Source: Desulfohalovibrio reitneri
Lineage (GTDB): Bacteria; Desulfobacterota; Desulfovibrionia; Desulfovibrionales; Desulfovibrionaceae
NCBI RefSeq assembly: GCF_000711295.1
Contig: NZ_JOMJ01000004.1
Span: 434,001-498,000, forward strand
Length of the DNA: 64,000 bases
Direction: 5' to 3'
The notes under the pieces were generated by a model that had not been told where the DNA came from, made no database searches, and saw only the letters and a program-made list of their open reading frames with translations. The first letter of the stretch is position 1, and each line of letters begins with the position of its first letter. This document shows positions 53,520-63,699 of the stretch, piece by piece. Made by a program: the position numbers and the translations under genes.

Positions 53520-53948
53520 CTAGCGGCTTATGTCCACCACGTCGTAATAGATGATGCCCAGCACGGCGCTCCAGCCAACGCCGTGGAAGAGGATGTTGCC
53601 GGTGGCGTCCAGGGAGGTCTCGATGGTGTTGAGCACGGCGCTGATGAGGAATACCGAGCTGGCCAGCAGCACAACGGCCAGCAGGTGGCAGGCCCAGTAC
53701 ATGGGCGCGTTCTTTTGCTCGCGGTAGCTGATGGATGTCCACATCTGCATCATGGTGGCCCAGATGATGGGGATGGCCACGAAGAATAGCAGCAGGTTGT
53801 TCTCGCCGGGCAGCCTGAAATCGAGATGGAACTCGAAGTACCAGGTCCCAACGATGAAGATGAGTAGATCCCTGACCAGGACGAACAGGGGCATGCGGTT
53901 GCCCCCGGACGACCTGGGGGACTCGTTCGCTCCGGGTTTACGGCCCAT
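53520..53948 (-). CDS. Small four-helix membrane protein
   Basis: 142 residues. About four hydrophobic segments are visible (LFVLVRDLLIFIVGTWYFEF, LLLFFVAIPIIWATMMQMW, HLLAVVLLASSVFLISAVL and VGWSAVLGIIYYDVV). No family recognised. It starts 8 bases after the apgM stop with GAGG upstream, so it is the second gene of that transcript. A methionine 18 codons later could also be the start. Confidence 0.65.
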   Translation of the reverse strand: MGRKPGANESPRSSGGNRMPLFVLVRDLLIFIVGTWYFEFHLDFRLPGENNLLLFFVAIPIIWATMMQMWTSISYREQKNAPMYWACHLLAVVLLASSVFLISAVLNTIETSLDATGNILFHGVGWSAVLGIIYYDVVDISR

Positions 53949-53956
53949 GCTTCGCC

Positions 53957-55144
53957 TCAGCTCCGTCCGCCCAGCCGCCGCAGGGCCCAGCCAAGCATGT
54001 CGTGTCCCGGCTCAACCAGCAGCCCGGAGGCGGCTGCAGCGTCCTCGGTGAAGGCCTCCGCGCCGGGGCCCTCCAGCCCCGGACTCCACAGGAGAAAGGG
54101 GACCGGGTCGGGGTGGTGGGTGCGCAGGGTCAACGGGGTGAGGTGGTCGCAGGTCACCAGGAAAGCCGTGTCGTCCAGGGATTCCATCAGCGGCGCGACG
54201 ATCCGCTTGTCGAAGCGGCGCACGGCCTCGCGCTTGTCCTCGGCCACGCCGGAGTGGCCGCACTCGTCCGGGGCCTCCACGTGCAGATAGACGAACTCCC
54301 CCCCCCGGTTCAGAAAATCCAGGGCCGCGTCCACTTTGCCCTGGTAGTTGGTGTCCAGCAGGCCGGTGGCGCCCGGCACCTCCAGCACCTCCATGGAGCA
54401 GGCGCGGCCCAGCCCGCGCACCAGGTCAACGGCGGAGATGACCGCCCCGCGCAGACCGAAGGCCTCGGCGAAGGGGGGCAGCGCCAGGGGACGTCCCTGG
54501 CCCCAGGGCCAGACCGCGTTGGCCGCGACGCCCGCACCGCGCATGATCTCATTGGCTCGTTCGACGAACCGGAGCATTTCCGGCGCCTTGGCCCATTCCT
54601 CAAGGTCCGGGCCGATGGGCTGGTCGGTGATGTCGTGGGGAGGCCGGGCATCCACGTTCGCGGCCGGGGTGGAGGCTCCCCCACGCTGCACCAGCAGGTG
54701 GCGGTACTGCACCCCTGGCACGGGCTCCAGGCCCAGCCCCTCGGCCGCTTCGGCCAGCCGCCGCACCAGTGGCGCGGCCTCCGCGGTGGAGATGTGCCCT
54801 CCGGCGTAGTCGCGCATGATTCCGTCCGGGCCGAAATTGTCGGCGCGCACCAAGTTCATGCGCCAGATGAGGTCGTCCGGTCCGGCCTCGATGCCCTGGG
54901 CGGCCGCCTCGATAGGGCCGCGCCCGGTGTGATGGACGGACGGGTCGAAGCCAAGCAGGGCCATGTTGGCCACGTCCGAGCCGGGCGGCATACCCTTGGG
55001 GACCGTGCGGCACAGTCCAAGCGTCCCCCGCGCGGCCAGCCGGTCCATGACAGGTGTTTCCGCCGCTGCCAGCGGGGTTTTGCCGCCCAGTTCCTCCACG
55101 GGCCAGTCGCCCATGCCATCGGCTACCAGCACCACCAAACGCAT
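53957..55144 (-). CDS. apgM: Cofactor-independent phosphoglycerate mutase, archaeal type
   Basis: 395 residues. It belongs to the alkaline-phosphatase superfamily: VVLVADGMGDWPVEELGGKT at the N terminus, GMPPGSDVANMALLGFDP with the nucleophile Ser, and the C-terminal metal sites in FVYLHVEAPDECGHSG and VTCDHLTPLTLRTHHPDPVP. It interconverts 3- and 2-phosphoglycerate. The start follows AAGGGGG; the longer open frame upstream is antisense to the GGDEF gene. Confidence 0.92.
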   Translation of the reverse strand: MRLVVLVADGMGDWPVEELGGKTPLAAAETPVMDRLAARGTLGLCRTVPKGMPPGSDVANMALLGFDPSVHHTGRGPIEAAAQGIEAGPDDLIWRMNLVRADNFGPDGIMRDYAGGHISTAEAAPLVRRLAEAAEGLGLEPVPGVQYRHLLVQRGGASTPAANVDARPPHDITDQPIGPDLEEWAKAPEMLRFVERANEIMRGAGVAANAVWPWGQGRPLALPPFAEAFGLRGAVISAVDLVRGLGRACSMEVLEVPGATGLLDTNYQGKVDAALDFLNRGGEFVYLHVEAPDECGHSGVAEDKREAVRRFDKRIVAPLMESLDDTAFLVTCDHLTPLTLRTHHPDPVPFLLWSPGLEGPGAEAFTEDAAAASGLLVEPGHDMLGWALRRLGGRS

Positions 55145-55345
55145 GTATCCCCCTTTGGTTTCACGACCAGATAGCACCGGCTTGGCTGGAGGGGAAGAGC
55201 CGAGGGTTTCTCGCTCGGATGTGGCGAGGTTTTTTCCGTTCCGTGCCAAAGACCCAAGATGACTCAAAATCCATAATTCTGAAAGGGCCCTTTTTTCTTG
55301 ACCTGAACATGGGTTCGGTTCATCCTCGGCCCGGAGGAGGGTGCA

Positions 55346-57130
55346 GTGTCCGATCGGGTTGAAAACGGGGCCGGAACGGCCTCTCTTTCCCGAGCGCTCA
55401 GCCGCCTGGACGCCGAAGGGCTCGGGAGACGCTTCATGGAGGTGCTGGACGGGTTGCCGGTGCATGTGGCCGTGCTGAACCCGAAGGGCGTCGTCGAGGA
55501 GGCGAACGCGGCCTGGCGCGGCTTCGAGGAGCCCGGATGGAACGGTGTTCCCACCCGCCCGAGGGTGGGGGAACCCTTCCGGGGCGTGGGCGTGCGTGAC
55601 GCCTCGGGCGAATTCTGGCTGGGCGAGGCGGAAACCGGGGAGGTGCTGTCCGGCGGCCGCGACTGCTTCCAGGCCGAGTACTGCCTGCACCTGCCCGGGG
55701 GGCGCCGCTGGTTCACCATGCGCGTGGAGCGGCTGCCCGAGGGCGGGGCCGTGGTCTGCCACCAGGAGGTCTCCCGCACCAAGGAACTGGAAGAACAGAT
55801 CAACCACAACGCTCTGCACGATCGCCTCACTGGCTTGCCCAACCGGGCACTCCTTCTCGACCATCTGTCCATGGCCCTCAAGCGGGCCAAGCGCAATCCC
55901 GGCTATTCCTTCGCCCTCATCTACATCGACATCGACCGCTTCAACATGTTCAACGAGAGTCTGGGGCACGTGGCGGGAGACCACCTGCTCATGGCCATCG
56001 CCAACCGGCTTTACGGCCAAGTGCGCGACGTGGACACCCTGTCCCGCTTCGGCGGTGACGAATTCGTGCTGCTTCTGGACGACTGCTGCGGCGAGGAGGA
56101 GGCCATCCGCGTGGCCGAGCGCATCACCGAGGAGATGGCCCGCGCCTTCCGCATTCGCCGCCGCGAGGTCTATCTCAATCTCTCCCTGGGCATCGTGGTG
56201 GGTTCGGGCGACTACAACAACGCCGGCGAGGTGCTGCGCGACGCGGATACTGTGCTGCACCGGGCCAAGACGCGGGGCGGCAACAGCTATGAGTTGTTCT
56301 CCGCGGCCATGCGTGCCCTGGCCCGCAAGCGGTTGCGTCTGGAGATGGACCTGCGCAAGGCGGTGGCGGAAAATTCCCTGGAACTGCACTACCAGCCCAT
56401 CGTTTCCCTGGCCTCGGGGGAAATCAAGGGCTTCGAGGCCCTGGCCCGCTGGCGGCACGAGGAACTTGGCATGGTCTCGCCCATGGAGTTCATCCCAGTG
56501 GCCGAGGAGACGGGCCTGATCATCCCCTTGGGAAGCTGGGTGCTGCGCAAAGCGGCGGAGAAGCTGGCCGCCATGCAGCGCAACCATCCCGGCTTCGAGG
56601 GCGCCACAATGAGCGTCAATATTTCCGGGGCACAGTTCATGCGGCCCGGCTTCGTGGACGAGGTGGACCACCTGCTGCGCTCCACCGGTGCGGAGCCCGG
56701 GAGGCTGACCCTGGAACTGACCGAGAGCGTCATCATGTCCGACGCGGAGCGGGCGGTGGAGGTCATCAGCCAACTTCGTGACCGGGGGCTGCGGGTGGTC
56801 ATCGACGACTTCGGCACGGGATATTCCTCGCTCTCCTACCTGCAACGCTTCCCGGTGCACAGCCTCAAGGTGGACCGCAGCTTCGTGCTGAACATGGACG
56901 GCGCCTTCGAGAACAAGGAGATAGTCAAGACCATCATCAAGATGGCTCATTCCCTGGGACTGGAAGTGGTGGCCGAAGGCGTGGAGCAGCATTCCCACAT
57001 GACGGCCCTGGCCAACCTCCGTTGCGAGTCCGGCCAGGGGTTCCTCTTTTCAAAACCCCTCGCGGAAAGCGAACTGGACAGGCTGGTGGCGGACAGCGCC
57101 ACCGGGTACACGGTTTCCCCGGCCTGCTGA
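55346..57130 (+). CDS. PAS-GGDEF-EAL cyclic di-GMP turnover protein
   Basis: 594 residues, cytosolic. About 30-145 is a PAS-like sensor (LDGLPVHVAVLNPKGVVEEA); about 155-320 a GGDEF domain with intact SRFGGDEF (236-240); about 330-580 an EAL domain with FEALARWR (EAL at 364-366) and IDDFGTGYSSLSYLQRFPV. Both catalytic cores look complete, so it could make and break c-di-GMP. The GTG start has GGAGG 5 bases upstream. Confidence 0.93.
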   Translation: MSDRVENGAGTASLSRALSRLDAEGLGRRFMEVLDGLPVHVAVLNPKGVVEEANAAWRGFEEPGWNGVPTRPRVGEPFRGVGVRDASGEFWLGEAETGEVLSGGRDCFQAEYCLHLPGGRRWFTMRVERLPEGGAVVCHQEVSRTKELEEQINHNALHDRLTGLPNRALLLDHLSMALKRAKRNPGYSFALIYIDIDRFNMFNESLGHVAGDHLLMAIANRLYGQVRDVDTLSRFGGDEFVLLLDDCCGEEEAIRVAERITEEMARAFRIRRREVYLNLSLGIVVGSGDYNNAGEVLRDADTVLHRAKTRGGNSYELFSAAMRALARKRLRLEMDLRKAVAENSLELHYQPIVSLASGEIKGFEALARWRHEELGMVSPMEFIPVAEETGLIIPLGSWVLRKAAEKLAAMQRNHPGFEGATMSVNISGAQFMRPGFVDEVDHLLRSTGAEPGRLTLELTESVIMSDAERAVEVISQLRDRGLRVVIDDFGTGYSSLSYLQRFPVHSLKVDRSFVLNMDGAFENKEIVKTIIKMAHSLGLEVVAEGVEQHSHMTALANLRCESGQGFLFSKPLAESELDRLVADSATGYTVSPAC

Positions 57131-57192
57131 CCTTTGCCAAAACGCTGGTCACGAGCTAGCATGGCCCCGGCGATATCCTGGATGGAGAAGCC

Positions 57193-58125
57193 GTGAAGCA
57201 GTCCGTCCGCAAGTACGTCTACGTCTCATTGGCCGCGTCCCTGCTGGGCCTCGGGCTCAAAGTGGCCGCCTGGCTGCTGACCGATTCCGTGGGGCTGTTT
57301 TCCGACGCCGCGGAAACCGTGGTCAATCTCTCCGCCGCGCTCATGGCCTTGTGGGCCGTGAGCGTGGCCTTCACGCCGCCGGACAAGCGGCATCCCTTCG
57401 GCCACGGCAAAGCCGAGTATTTCTCCAGCGGCATGGAGGGAGTGCTCGTCCTGGTCGCCTCGGTTGGCATCGCCTGGGCCGGGGTGGCCCGCTTCCTCGA
57501 TCCGCGCCCGCTGTCCTCGCTGGGGTTGGGCCTGGGCGCCGCCCTGACCGCGGCGGCCATCAACTGGGGAGCCGCCAAGGTCATGCTTCGGGCGGCTAGG
57601 GAGTACGATTCCATCACCCTGGAGGCGGACGCCAAGCATCTGCTTACCGACGTCTGGACATCGGGCGGCATCGTGGCCGGATTGACCATCCAGCATTTTC
57701 TGCCGCCCGCCTTCACCATTCTCGACCCCCTCATGGCCCTGGCCATGGCCGTGAACATCGCCTTCACCGGCGCTGGCCTGCTCAAACGTTCGGTGGGCGG
57801 CCTCATGGACCGCTCCCTGCCGGAGGAGGAGGTCGACGCCTTGACCGAAGCGGTCAACCGCGTGGCTCCGGATGCCAGCGCCATCCACGCCCTGCGTACC
57901 CGCAAATCAGGCAACCGCCGTTTCGCGGAGTTCCATCTGCTGTTGCCGGGGAGCACCTCGGTGAAGGAAGCGCACGACGTGACCCTGCGCATGCAGGAGT
58001 GCGTGGCCGAGGAGCTGCCGCGAATGAGCCTGCTCATTCATGTGGAGCCGCTGGAGGAGCAGGACGGCGAACGCCACGGTGACCCGAACAGGGCGCGCAA
58101 GGGCTGCCGCGAGGATGGGGACTAG
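57193..58125 (+). CDS. Cation diffusion facilitator metal exporter
   Basis: 310 residues, about six membrane helices (first: VSLAASLLGLGLKVAAWLLT). Metal-site motifs are TDSVGLFSDAAETVVNLSAA and HPFGHGKAEYFSS in the first half and LEADAKHLLTDVWTSGG later. The C-terminal cytosolic domain is MTP1-like (VGGLMDRSLPEEEVDALTEA). Metal specificity (Zn, Fe, Co) is not readable. GTG start with GGAGAAG upstream. Its stop overlaps the stop of the converging response regulator. Confidence 0.92.
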   Translation: MKQSVRKYVYVSLAASLLGLGLKVAAWLLTDSVGLFSDAAETVVNLSAALMALWAVSVAFTPPDKRHPFGHGKAEYFSSGMEGVLVLVASVGIAWAGVARFLDPRPLSSLGLGLGAALTAAAINWGAAKVMLRAAREYDSITLEADAKHLLTDVWTSGGIVAGLTIQHFLPPAFTILDPLMALAMAVNIAFTGAGLLKRSVGGLMDRSLPEEEVDALTEAVNRVAPDASAIHALRTRKSGNRRFAEFHLLLPGSTSVKEAHDVTLRMQECVAEELPRMSLLIHVEPLEEQDGERHGDPNRARKGCREDGD

Positions 58126-58541
58126 GCGGACTCCGCCGGGGGGATGATGTCCAGGTCGCGCAGCCGGCGCAGCAGCGTGTCCACCCGGATGGGCTTGGCG
58201 AAGTAGCCGGTGGCCAGGCCGTCGAAGTGGGCCCGCCAGATGTTGTCCGGGTCGTCCAGGGCCGTGGTCATGAAGGCCGTGGCCCGCTTGTCGTGCACCA
58301 GGCCCAGTTCTTCCTCGACATCTCGTATGGCCTTGAGGGCCTCCTGTCCGTCCATGATCGGCATCATGATGTCCATGAGCAAGAGGGCGTGCGGGGCGCC
58401 GTCCTCGGCCCGGTCGCGAAAGAGGCTCACAGCTTCCCTGCCCGTGACCACCCGGTCACAGGTTCCGTATCTGGAAAGCGCCCTGGACAGGTAGAGGGCG
58501 GCGTCGTCGTCGTCTTCGGCGATGAGGATTCGCATGGTCAT
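58122..58541 (-). CDS. Single-domain response regulator
   Basis: 139 residues, a receiver domain only: acidic pocket ILIAEDDDDAALYLSRAL, phospho-acceptor Asp in LLLMDIMMPIMDGQEAL, a Thr/Ala-type switch (FMTTALDD) and the conserved Lys in GYFAKPIRVDTLL. No output domain, so it probably works in a phosphorelay or by protein contact. The stop codon shares bases with the CDF gene stop (CTAG). A longer upstream frame was rejected. Confidence 0.88.
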   Translation of the reverse strand: MTMRILIAEDDDDAALYLSRALSRYGTCDRVVTGREAVSLFRDRAEDGAPHALLLMDIMMPIMDGQEALKAIRDVEEELGLVHDKRATAFMTTALDDPDNIWRAHFDGLATGYFAKPIRVDTLLRRLRDLDIIPPAESA

Positions 58542-58633
58542 GGATATGTTTGCCCGGACTCTATGATGATTTCGCGGAGAAGGAAAGTCGTGGGCGGGGA
58601 ATCGTACTGAATGCGTCTCAATACGCTTTTTTC

Positions 58634-58661
58634 TAAGGAAAAAGGCGCAGGGAGCCGAAAA
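58634..58661 (+). promoter_or_regulatory. Candidate sigma-28 (FliA) promoter for the chemoreceptor
   Basis: TAAG (58634-58637), 16 bases, then GCCGAAAA (58654-58661), against consensus TAAA-N15-GCCGATAA. The start codon follows 34 bases later. The spacer matches that of the flgM site. Confidence 0.55.
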
Positions 58662-58695
58662 GATGCAGCAGGAAGGCTGCAAAAAGGGGGGATTG

Positions 58696-61017
58696 ATGAA
58701 ATTCGCCAGTATAAACGGCCGATTGCTCACGGTGGTGACTCCGGTCATCGTGCTCAGCATGGCCGGGATCCTGATCTACGTGCAAGGAACGTCCAGCCGC
58801 ATGGCCCTGGAGATGCAAAAGGACGCCATCGAGCAATTGGGCCAAAACACGGCCCAGTCACTGGACAATTATCTCGAGGGCGCGGTCAGCTTGGCCACCT
58901 CCCTCTCCAAACAGCGCAACGTCAAAAACGTTTTTTATGGCGGGCTTTCCCGTAAGCCGCACCCAGCGGGTTTTCGAAGATTTTCTGGAAGCCTACCCCG
59001 ATTACTGGGCCATGTTCGTTTTCGACCGCACCGGCAAGGTCTTGGCCGGGGGGAACGCCAAGGGCACCGACCTGACCGGGGCGGACCGGGCGGGACGCAA
59101 CTACGTCCAGGCCATCGTGGAAGGCGCGGACACCTTCGTCACGCCAACTGTGCTCAAGAGCAAGAGCGGCGGGGGCATCCATATCCTCGGCGCGGCCGCG
59201 GCGGTCAAGGACACATCCGGCTCAAACATGGGCGGGGTGGCCGTGTTTCCCAAGTGGGACATCTTCACCGAGCGCTTTATTGATCCAATCACCATAGGCG
59301 AGACCGGCTACGCCTTCGTTTTCAACTCAAAAGGCAGGCTCATGGCCCACAGCCGCGACCGGGACCTGGTGCTGGAGGATCTCGGCGACCTTGGATTCGT
59401 GCGGGAGGCCCTGGAAAAGAAAGACGGTTTCGTGGACTACCTCTGGGAGGGGCGCGAGAAGATCATGGGCGTCACCCGGGAGGAACGCACCGGCTGACTG
59501 GTCTGCGTCTCGGCCTACGTCTCGGAGCTTGAGGCCACGGCCAACGAGCAGTTCAACCGGCTGTTGGTGGCCGGTGTGCTCGCTGTTCTGCTGGCCGCCG
59601 GAGCCATCGGCTGGATCAGCCGCCGCATGATCACCAAGCCCGTGGAACAGATCGAGGACTTTTCCCGCAGGGTGGCGGGGGGCGATTACTCCACGCGCCT
59701 CGAGGGAAGCTTCAAGTTCGAGCTCGGGCAGCTGGCCGATCATCTGCGAGACATGGTCGAGGCCTTCAAGCGCGGGTTGGGCTTTTCCCGGGGCTTGCAG
59801 AGCAGCCTGACCACGGCCTGCCTGTTCATGGACCGCCACGAGAAGCTGACCTTCGTCAACCAGGAGTACCTGGATCTGTTCGGCAAGCCGGGCAAGCCCG
59901 AGGACTACCAGGGCATGACTCTGGCGGAGCTGTTCTACGGCGACGCGAACAAGGAAACGGTGGCGGGCAAGGCCATGAGCCGGAACCGCTCCTTCCGCGA
60001 CATGGAGATGGAAACGAAAGCCCAGGATGGATCCGAGGTCTTCGTGCGCTACGACGTCGCCCCCTGCAGGATCTGGACGGCAACCTCATCGGCGCTTTCG
60101 CCATGCTCTACGACCTGACCACGGTGAAGGCCAATGAAAAAGCCCTGGCCGAGAAGAACGAGGTCATTGCCGAAGCGGCCAAGCGGGTGGACGATGTCTC
60201 CAACCAGATTGTCTCCGGGGCGGAGGAGTTGGGCAGGCTCCTGCAGGAGGCATCGGAAGGTGCCGAGAACCAGCGCGGCCTGGCCGACTCCACGGCCACG
60301 GCCATGGAGGATATGAACGCCACGGTCATGGAGGTCGCCAAGAACGCCTCAGGCGCGTCCGAGCTGGCCCAGAGCGCCATGGACAAGGCAAGGAACGGAT
60401 CGGACGTGGTTTCCCAGGTCGTCTCCGAGATCAAGGAGCTCAACACCAGTTCCAAGGAGCTTGCCCGCGAGATGGGCGAGTTGGGCGAGCAGGCCGAGGG
60501 CATCGGCCAGATCATCGACGTCATCAACGACATCGCCGACCAGACCAACCTGCTGGCGCTCAACGCGGCCATCGAGGCGGCCCGCGCGGGGGATGCCGGG
60601 CGCGGCTTCGCCGTGGTGGCCGACGAGGTGCGCAAGCTGGCCGAAAAGACCATGGACTCCACCAAGCAGGTGGCGGAGTACATCCAGGCCATCCAGAACA
60701 GCGCCAAGCGCAACATCCAGGCCACCGAGTCGGCCATCCAGCGCATCGAGGGCGCGGCGGACAAGGCGGACGAGTCCGGCAAGTCCCTGGAGGAGATCGT
60801 GGACATGGTGGAGCGCACGGCCGACCAGATTCAGGCCATCGCCGCCTCTTCGGAACAGCAGTCCGCGGCTTCCGAGGAGATCAACCGCTCCACGGACGAA
60901 GTCAACCGCATCGCCGGAGAGACGGCCGAGTCCATGAACCGGGCGCGGCAGTCGGTGGAGGACCTGGAACGAGTGGCCACGGAGTTGCGCGAGGCCATGG
61001 ACTCCATACGGTCCTGA
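58696..61017 (+). pseudogene. Methyl-accepting chemotaxis protein gene with two frameshifts and one stop
   Basis: Read across three lesions, the product has a membrane helix (LLTVVTPVIVLSMAGILIYV), a periplasmic Cache-like sensor, a second helix ([20 protein letters not shown]), HAMP, a PAS domain and a full MCP signalling hairpin ([20 protein letters not shown]). Lesions: an extra base, best explained by the T6 run at 58931-58936; TGA at 59495-59497 where Trp is expected (ERTG-stop-LVCVSAYV); and a missing base in the C5 run at 60060-60064. The frames before and after join naturally once repaired. It may be a true pseudogene or, for the two homopolymer indels, a sequencing error. Start has GGGGGG upstream. 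Confidence 0.85.
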
Positions 61018-61043
61018 CGGACTGTGTCGCGGCAAGCACAAAG

Positions 61044-61077
61044 AAAAGGCCGGGGGGCGAACCCTCCGGCCTTTTTT
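61044..61077. terminator. Bidirectional terminator between the chemoreceptor and hom
   Basis: Stem AAAAGGCCGG/CCGGCCTTTT (61044-61053 with 61066-61075) followed by T on the plus strand; the A-rich 5' arm gives T on the minus strand. Confidence 0.8.
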
Positions 61078-61100
61078 CATGGTCGATACGGGAAAGGGGA

Positions 61101-62390
61101 TCAGAGTATGCGGTAGCGCACCGTGGGGGCGTTGATGAACTCCATGGCGTCGATGTCCGCCAGGGCCGCCCGCACGTCCGCGCCGCGCGCTTGGTGGGTG
61201 ATGATGACCAGGGAAACGTCCTCATCCGCCTCGGCACCCTTCTGGTTGGCCTGGGCGATGGAGATGCCCCGCTCGGCCATGACGCGGGTGATGGCCGCCA
61301 TGACCCCCACCTGGTCGCGCACCTTGAAGCGGAAGTACCACTGGCTGCGCGATTCGTCCGGGGGCAGGATGTCCGCCACCGGGAGGGGGCATTCGGGGTA
61401 CCCGGTGTTGTTGGGCGCGCTGCCCTCTTTGGCGATGGCCATGATGTCGGCCAGCACGGCCGAGCCGGTGGGCAGGTCGCCCGCTCCCTGGCCGTGCAGC
61501 ATGATGGGCCCGCAGGCGTTGCCCTCCACGCGCACGGCGTTGTAGTTGCCGCCCACGCGGGCCAGCAGGTAGGTGTACTTGACCAGCGCCGGAAAGACCC
61601 CGGCCTCCAGTCCGCCGTCCACCTCGCGCACCTGGCCGATGAGCTTGACCCGGTAGCCGAACTCGCGGGCGAACTCGATGTCCGCCACCTCCACGTGGCG
61701 GATGCCCTGCACGGCCAGCTTTTCCAAAGGATAGTGGCGTCCGTAGGCCAGCCGGGTGAGCAGCACCAGCTTGTGGGCCGCGTCGATGCCGTCCACGTCG
61801 AAGGAGGGATCGGCCTCGGCGTAGCCCAGGTCGGTGGCCTCGGCCAGGGCGTCGTCAAAGGACATGCCTTCGGTGGACATGCGGGAGAGGATGAAGTTGG
61901 CCGTGCCGTTGAGGATGCCGGTGAGCTTGAGGATGCGGTTGGCGGCCAGGGACTCCTTGAGGGTCTGGATGACCGGCACCCCGCCCACGCAGGAGGCCTC
62001 GTAGTAGAGGGCCCTGCCCGCTTCCTCGGCCAGGCTGAATAACTCTTGGCCCCGCTCGGCGAGGAGGTGCTTGTTGGCCGTGACCACGTGTTTGCCCGAG
62101 GACAGCGCGCGGGAGACCAGCTCGAAGGCGGTGTCCAGCCCGCCCATGAGCTCCACCACCATGGAGATGTCCGGGTCCTCCACCAGATCGGACCACTTGG
62201 TGGTCAGCTCCGCGCCCGGGGGCAGGGGGGCCTGCCGCGTCTTTTCCGGGTCGCGCACCAGTACTTTCTTGACGCGGATGTCCCGGCCGATGCGGCGGCG
62301 AATCCACTCCTCGTTGTCGGTCAGGATGCGGGACAGGCCGGTGCCCACGGTGCCGTAGCCGGCCAGCCCGATGACTATGGGCTCGCTCAC
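61101..62390 (-). CDS. hom: Homoserine dehydrogenase
   Basis: 429 residues. N-terminal NAD(P) motif IVIGLAGYGTVGTGLSRILT, then VTANKHLLA, LTGILNGTANFILSRMS and DVDGIDAAHKLVLLTRLAYG, all typical. The C-terminal ACT domain (about 350-429, YFRFKVRDQVGVMAAITRVM) probably senses threonine. It reduces aspartate semialdehyde to homoserine for threonine and methionine. The GTG start has GGAGG 6 bases upstream and lies one base after the aminotransferase stop. Confidence 0.95.
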   Translation of the reverse strand: MSEPIVIGLAGYGTVGTGLSRILTDNEEWIRRRIGRDIRVKKVLVRDPEKTRQAPLPPGAELTTKWSDLVEDPDISMVVELMGGLDTAFELVSRALSSGKHVVTANKHLLAERGQELFSLAEEAGRALYYEASCVGGVPVIQTLKESLAANRILKLTGILNGTANFILSRMSTEGMSFDDALAEATDLGYAEADPSFDVDGIDAAHKLVLLTRLAYGRHYPLEKLAVQGIRHVEVADIEFAREFGYRVKLIGQVREVDGGLEAGVFPALVKYTYLLARVGGNYNAVRVEGNACGPIMLHGQGAGDLPTGSAVLADIMAIAKEGSAPNNTGYPECPLPVADILPPDESRSQWYFRFKVRDQVGVMAAITRVMAERGISIAQANQKGAEADEDVSLVIITHQARGADVRAALADIDAMEFINAPTVRYRIL

Positions 62391-62391
62391 C

Positions 62392-63666
62392 CTAGCCTCC
62401 GAGAATGCTCTTGATGCCGCGCACGGCTTGATTGATGCGGTGGCGGTTCTCCACCAGGGCGAAGCGAACGTGGTCGTCGCCATAGTGGCCGAAGCCCAGG
62501 CCGGGGGCCACCGCCACCCGCGCCTTCTTAAGCAGCATCTTGGAAAACTCCACCGAGCCCATGTCCTTGAATTGCTCCGGAATCTTGGCCCAGACGAATT
62601 GCGTGGCCGTCGGCTTCTCGATCTCCCAGCCCACCCGGTTGAGGCCGTCGCACAGGGCGTCGCGGCGGTCCTGGTAGGTGTCCATGATCTCCCGCACGCA
62701 CTCCTGGGGACCGTTCAGCGCCACGGTGGCGGCGATCTGGATGGGCTGGAAAATGCCGTAGTCCAGGTAGGACTTGATGCGGGTCAGGGCCTGGACCATG
62801 GCCTCGTTGCCGCAGCAGAATCCCACCCGCCAGCCGGGCATGGAGTAGGACTTGGACAGGGAGAAGAACTCCACGCCCACGTCCTTGGCGCCCTTGGCCT
62901 GGAGGAAGGAGGGGCAGGTGTAGCCGTCGAAGGTGAAGTCGGCGTATGCCAGGTCGTGGATGACCCAGACGCCGTTCTCCTTGGCCCAGTCCACGATGGC
63001 CTGGAAGAAGTCCAGGTCTGCCAGCTCGGTGGTGGGGTTGTGCGGGTAGTTGATGACCAGCAGCTTGGGCTTGGGCCAGGTCTGGTGGGTGGCCACGGCC
63101 AAGTCCTTGAAGAAGTCGCGGTCCTTGCCGATGGGGATACGGCGGACGTCCGCCCCCGCGATGATGGCGGCGTAGGGGTGGATGGGGTAGGCCGGGTCCG
63201 GGGTGAATACCACGTCGCCAGGGGAGAGCATGACCAGCATGAGGTGGGACATGCCCTCCTTGGCCCCCATGGTGACCACGCACTCCTGATCGGAATCCAG
63301 CTCCACGCCGTACCGGTTGAGGTACCAGTTGGCGATGGCCAGCCGCAGGCCCTTGATGCCCTTGGAAGCGGAGTAGCGGTGGTTGACCCCTTTGTGGGTG
63401 GCCTCGCAGAGCTTGTCCACGATGTGCTGGGGGGTGGGAATATCCGGGTTGCCCATGCCGAGGTCGACGATGTCTTCGCCTTGACGGCGCATGCGCATCT
63501 TCAGGTCGTTGACCTGGGCGAAAACGTAGGGGGGGAGCCGATGCACCCTGGCGAACTGTTCCACAGCCTGCTCCTGCTGGGACTTGAAAGTGAATTTGGT
63601 CGAGGGAATGTAGCCCTTGCCTCCGGCAACGTCAAAGGACTTGCTCTTTTCTCCGGATTGGTACAT
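62392..63666 (-). CDS. AlaC-like class I aminotransferase
   Basis: 424 residues, PLP-dependent fold type I. It has [54 protein letters not shown] and the Schiff-base lysine in [20 protein letters not shown]. This set is typical of AlaC (glutamate-pyruvate transaminase) and the related LL-diaminopimelate aminotransferases. Location before hom fits alanine or aspartate-family metabolism. The N terminus has an extra 35 or so residues before the usual start; methionines at 63678 and 63687 are also possible. Confidence 0.85.
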   Translation of the reverse strand: MYQSGEKSKSFDVAGGKGYIPSTKFTFKSQQEQAVEQFARVHRLPPYVFAQVNDLKMRMRRQGEDIVDLGMGNPDIPTPQHIVDKLCEATHKGVNHRYSASKGIKGLRLAIANWYLNRYGVELDSDQECVVTMGAKEGMSHLMLVMLSPGDVVFTPDPAYPIHPYAAIIAGADVRRIPIGKDRDFFKDLAVATHQTWPKPKLLVINYPHNPTTELADLDFFQAIVDWAKENGVWVIHDLAYADFTFDGYTCPSFLQAKGAKDVGVEFFSLSKSYSMPGWRVGFCCGNEAMVQALTRIKSYLDYGIFQPIQIAATVALNGPQECVREIMDTYQDRRDALCDGLNRVGWEIEKPTATQFVWAKIPEQFKDMGSVEFSKMLLKKARVAVAPGLGFGHYGDDHVRFALVENRHRINQAVRGIKSILGG

Positions 63667-63699
63667 GGAGCCACCCATATCGACCATGCGAGGTAAAAC

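Noticed and set aside
53957-56998. 1013-codon minus-strand frame extending apgM upstream
   Set aside because: Beyond 55144 it is antisense to the PAS-GGDEF-EAL gene; ApgM similarity and the ribosome site fix the start at 55144.
59495-59497. In-frame TGA in the chemoreceptor read as selenocysteine
   Set aside because: No selenocysteine insertion hairpin is obvious, the family has Trp here, and two frameshifts elsewhere in the gene point to decay or sequencing error.
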